Source of the DNA: Geodermatophilus normandii
Lineage (GTDB): Bacteria; Actinomycetota; Actinomycetes; Mycobacteriales; Geodermatophilaceae
Length of the DNA stretch: 64,000 nucleotides
Reading direction: 5' to 3'
Assembly: GCF_003182485.1 (NCBI RefSeq)
Contig: NZ_QGTX01000001.1
Coordinates: 434,001 to 498,000 of the forward strand
Shown here piece by piece: positions 63,603 to 64,000 of this stretch. The notes beneath the pieces are model-generated. The model had not been told where the DNA came from. It did no database searches and saw only the letters and a program-made list of their open reading frames with translations. Numbering within the stretch: the first letter of the stretch is position 1; each line of letters begins with the position of its first letter. A program made the translations under genes and the position numbers.

Positions 63603-64000
63603 TCAAGGTGCCGCGAAGGTCCAGGTCACCGGCTGCGCGAGCGGGTTGCCGGCACCGTCGCGGGCGGCCTCGACCGTGACGGTGTGGGTGCCGGGCCCGA
63701 GCTCGTCCGTCGGCGTCAACCGGGCGACGAGCGTCGTCGGGTCCCAGGCGAGGACGGCCGGGACCGGCGCGCCGTCCGGTCCGGTCAGGGTGATCCGGAC
63801 GCCCTCGACCGCCTCGCTGAAGAGCACCGTGACCGCCTGCCCGGCCGCTGCCGTGCCGCGCGGGCCGCTGTCGGTGACCGCCGGCGCGACGGTGTCCTCC
63901 TCGGCTCCCGACGGCGCCTCGGTGGTGACGACGACGTCGATCCAGAACGCCGCAGCACCGGCCGCGACCGTCGGGAAGGTCCCCGCGGGCCCGGTGACGC
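63603..64000 (-). CDS. DUF4082/Ig-like secreted protein, C-terminal part (5' end outside window)
   Basis: The reading frame is open to the right edge, so the gene starts beyond it. The first residues visible (GTFPTVAAGAAAFWIDVVVT) match the end of a DUF4082 domain, usually ...YWVDVVF. An acidic linker (EAPSGAEEDTVAP) leads to a bacterial Ig-like domain of the Big_5 type: QAVTVLFSEAVEGVRITLTG, VLAWDPTTLVARLTP and a terminal NPLAQPVTWTFAAP. Such proteins are exported, large and often carry several Ig or carbohydrate-binding modules. It may bind the surface glycan, but this is inference. Confidence 0.75.
   Translation of the reverse strand, partial: VTGPAGTFPTVAAGAAAFWIDVVVTTEAPSGAEEDTVAPAVTDSGPRGTAAAGQAVTVLFSEAVEGVRITLTGPDGAPVPAVLAWDPTTLVARLTPTDELGPGTHTVTVEAARDGAGNPLAQPVTWTFAAP

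Overview
The window comes from a very GC-rich, high-G+C Gram-positive bacterium. Many genes start with GTG, there are many 4-base stop/start overlaps, and a mycothiol S-conjugate amidase is present. The gene neighbourhoods greA/mca and eno-divIC-DUF501-ppx near mazG/mfd match those known in Mycobacterium and relatives. The style of the proteins suggests Geodermatophilaceae (Blastococcus, Geodermatophilus, Modestobacter), but this is inference from memory. No rRNA, CRISPR array, insertion sequence or prophage was seen.

Bases 1-40250 are mostly chromosomal backbone. In order they hold: the end of an acyltransferase/SGNH protein; a small ribbon-helix-helix-like protein; an AMIN-like secreted protein; a SnoaL-like protein; an HxlR regulator coupled to a thioredoxin; mca divergent from greA; an RNHCP protein; an M3 oligopeptidase; a DrrAB-type ABC exporter; threonine ammonia-lyase; an AAA ATPase/VWA pair; an acetyltransferase; an alpha/beta-hydrolase pseudogene; a DUF2252 protein; a GDSL esterase; a thiolase; a Bax-inhibitor-1 protein with a Q/G/Y-rich N terminus; a secreted M28 aminopeptidase; one tRNA gene with an unusual anticodon/structure combination; a type II NADH dehydrogenase; a family 5 uracil-DNA glycosylase; and the block ppx, DUF501, divIC, eno, mazG, SurA-like lipoprotein and mfd. 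Between the lipoprotein and mfd lies a two-gene cassette: an Sfp-type phosphopantetheinyl transferase and a 991-residue adenylation-carrier-thioesterase enzyme. This is the best candidate here for an undescribed small-molecule system.

Bases 40392-63481 form a surface-glycan cluster. The left part has a methyltransferase and a GT4 gene on the minus strand. Divergent from them on the plus strand are a glycosyltransferase, an asparagine-synthase-like amidotransferase, a putative rhamnosyltransferase, an O-antigen-ligase/polymerase-like protein, a Wzz-like protein and a GT2 enzyme. The right part is one tightly overlapping minus-strand operon, beginning at 63481. It runs: Gfo/Idh dehydrogenase, SDR epimerase, DegT aminotransferase, PglD/NeuD-like acyltransferase, a second DegT aminotransferase, WbpD-like acyltransferase, Wzx-like flippase, GT2, two GT4 enzymes and a secreted beta-helix protein. 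Together they can make N-acylated amino sugars (perhaps a diacetamido uronic acid), assemble repeat units, flip them across the membrane and polymerise them. The 50.6-57.8 kb stretch looks less GC-rich than its flanks, which hints at acquisition by transfer.

The right edge holds the C-terminal part of a DUF4082/Ig-like secreted protein.
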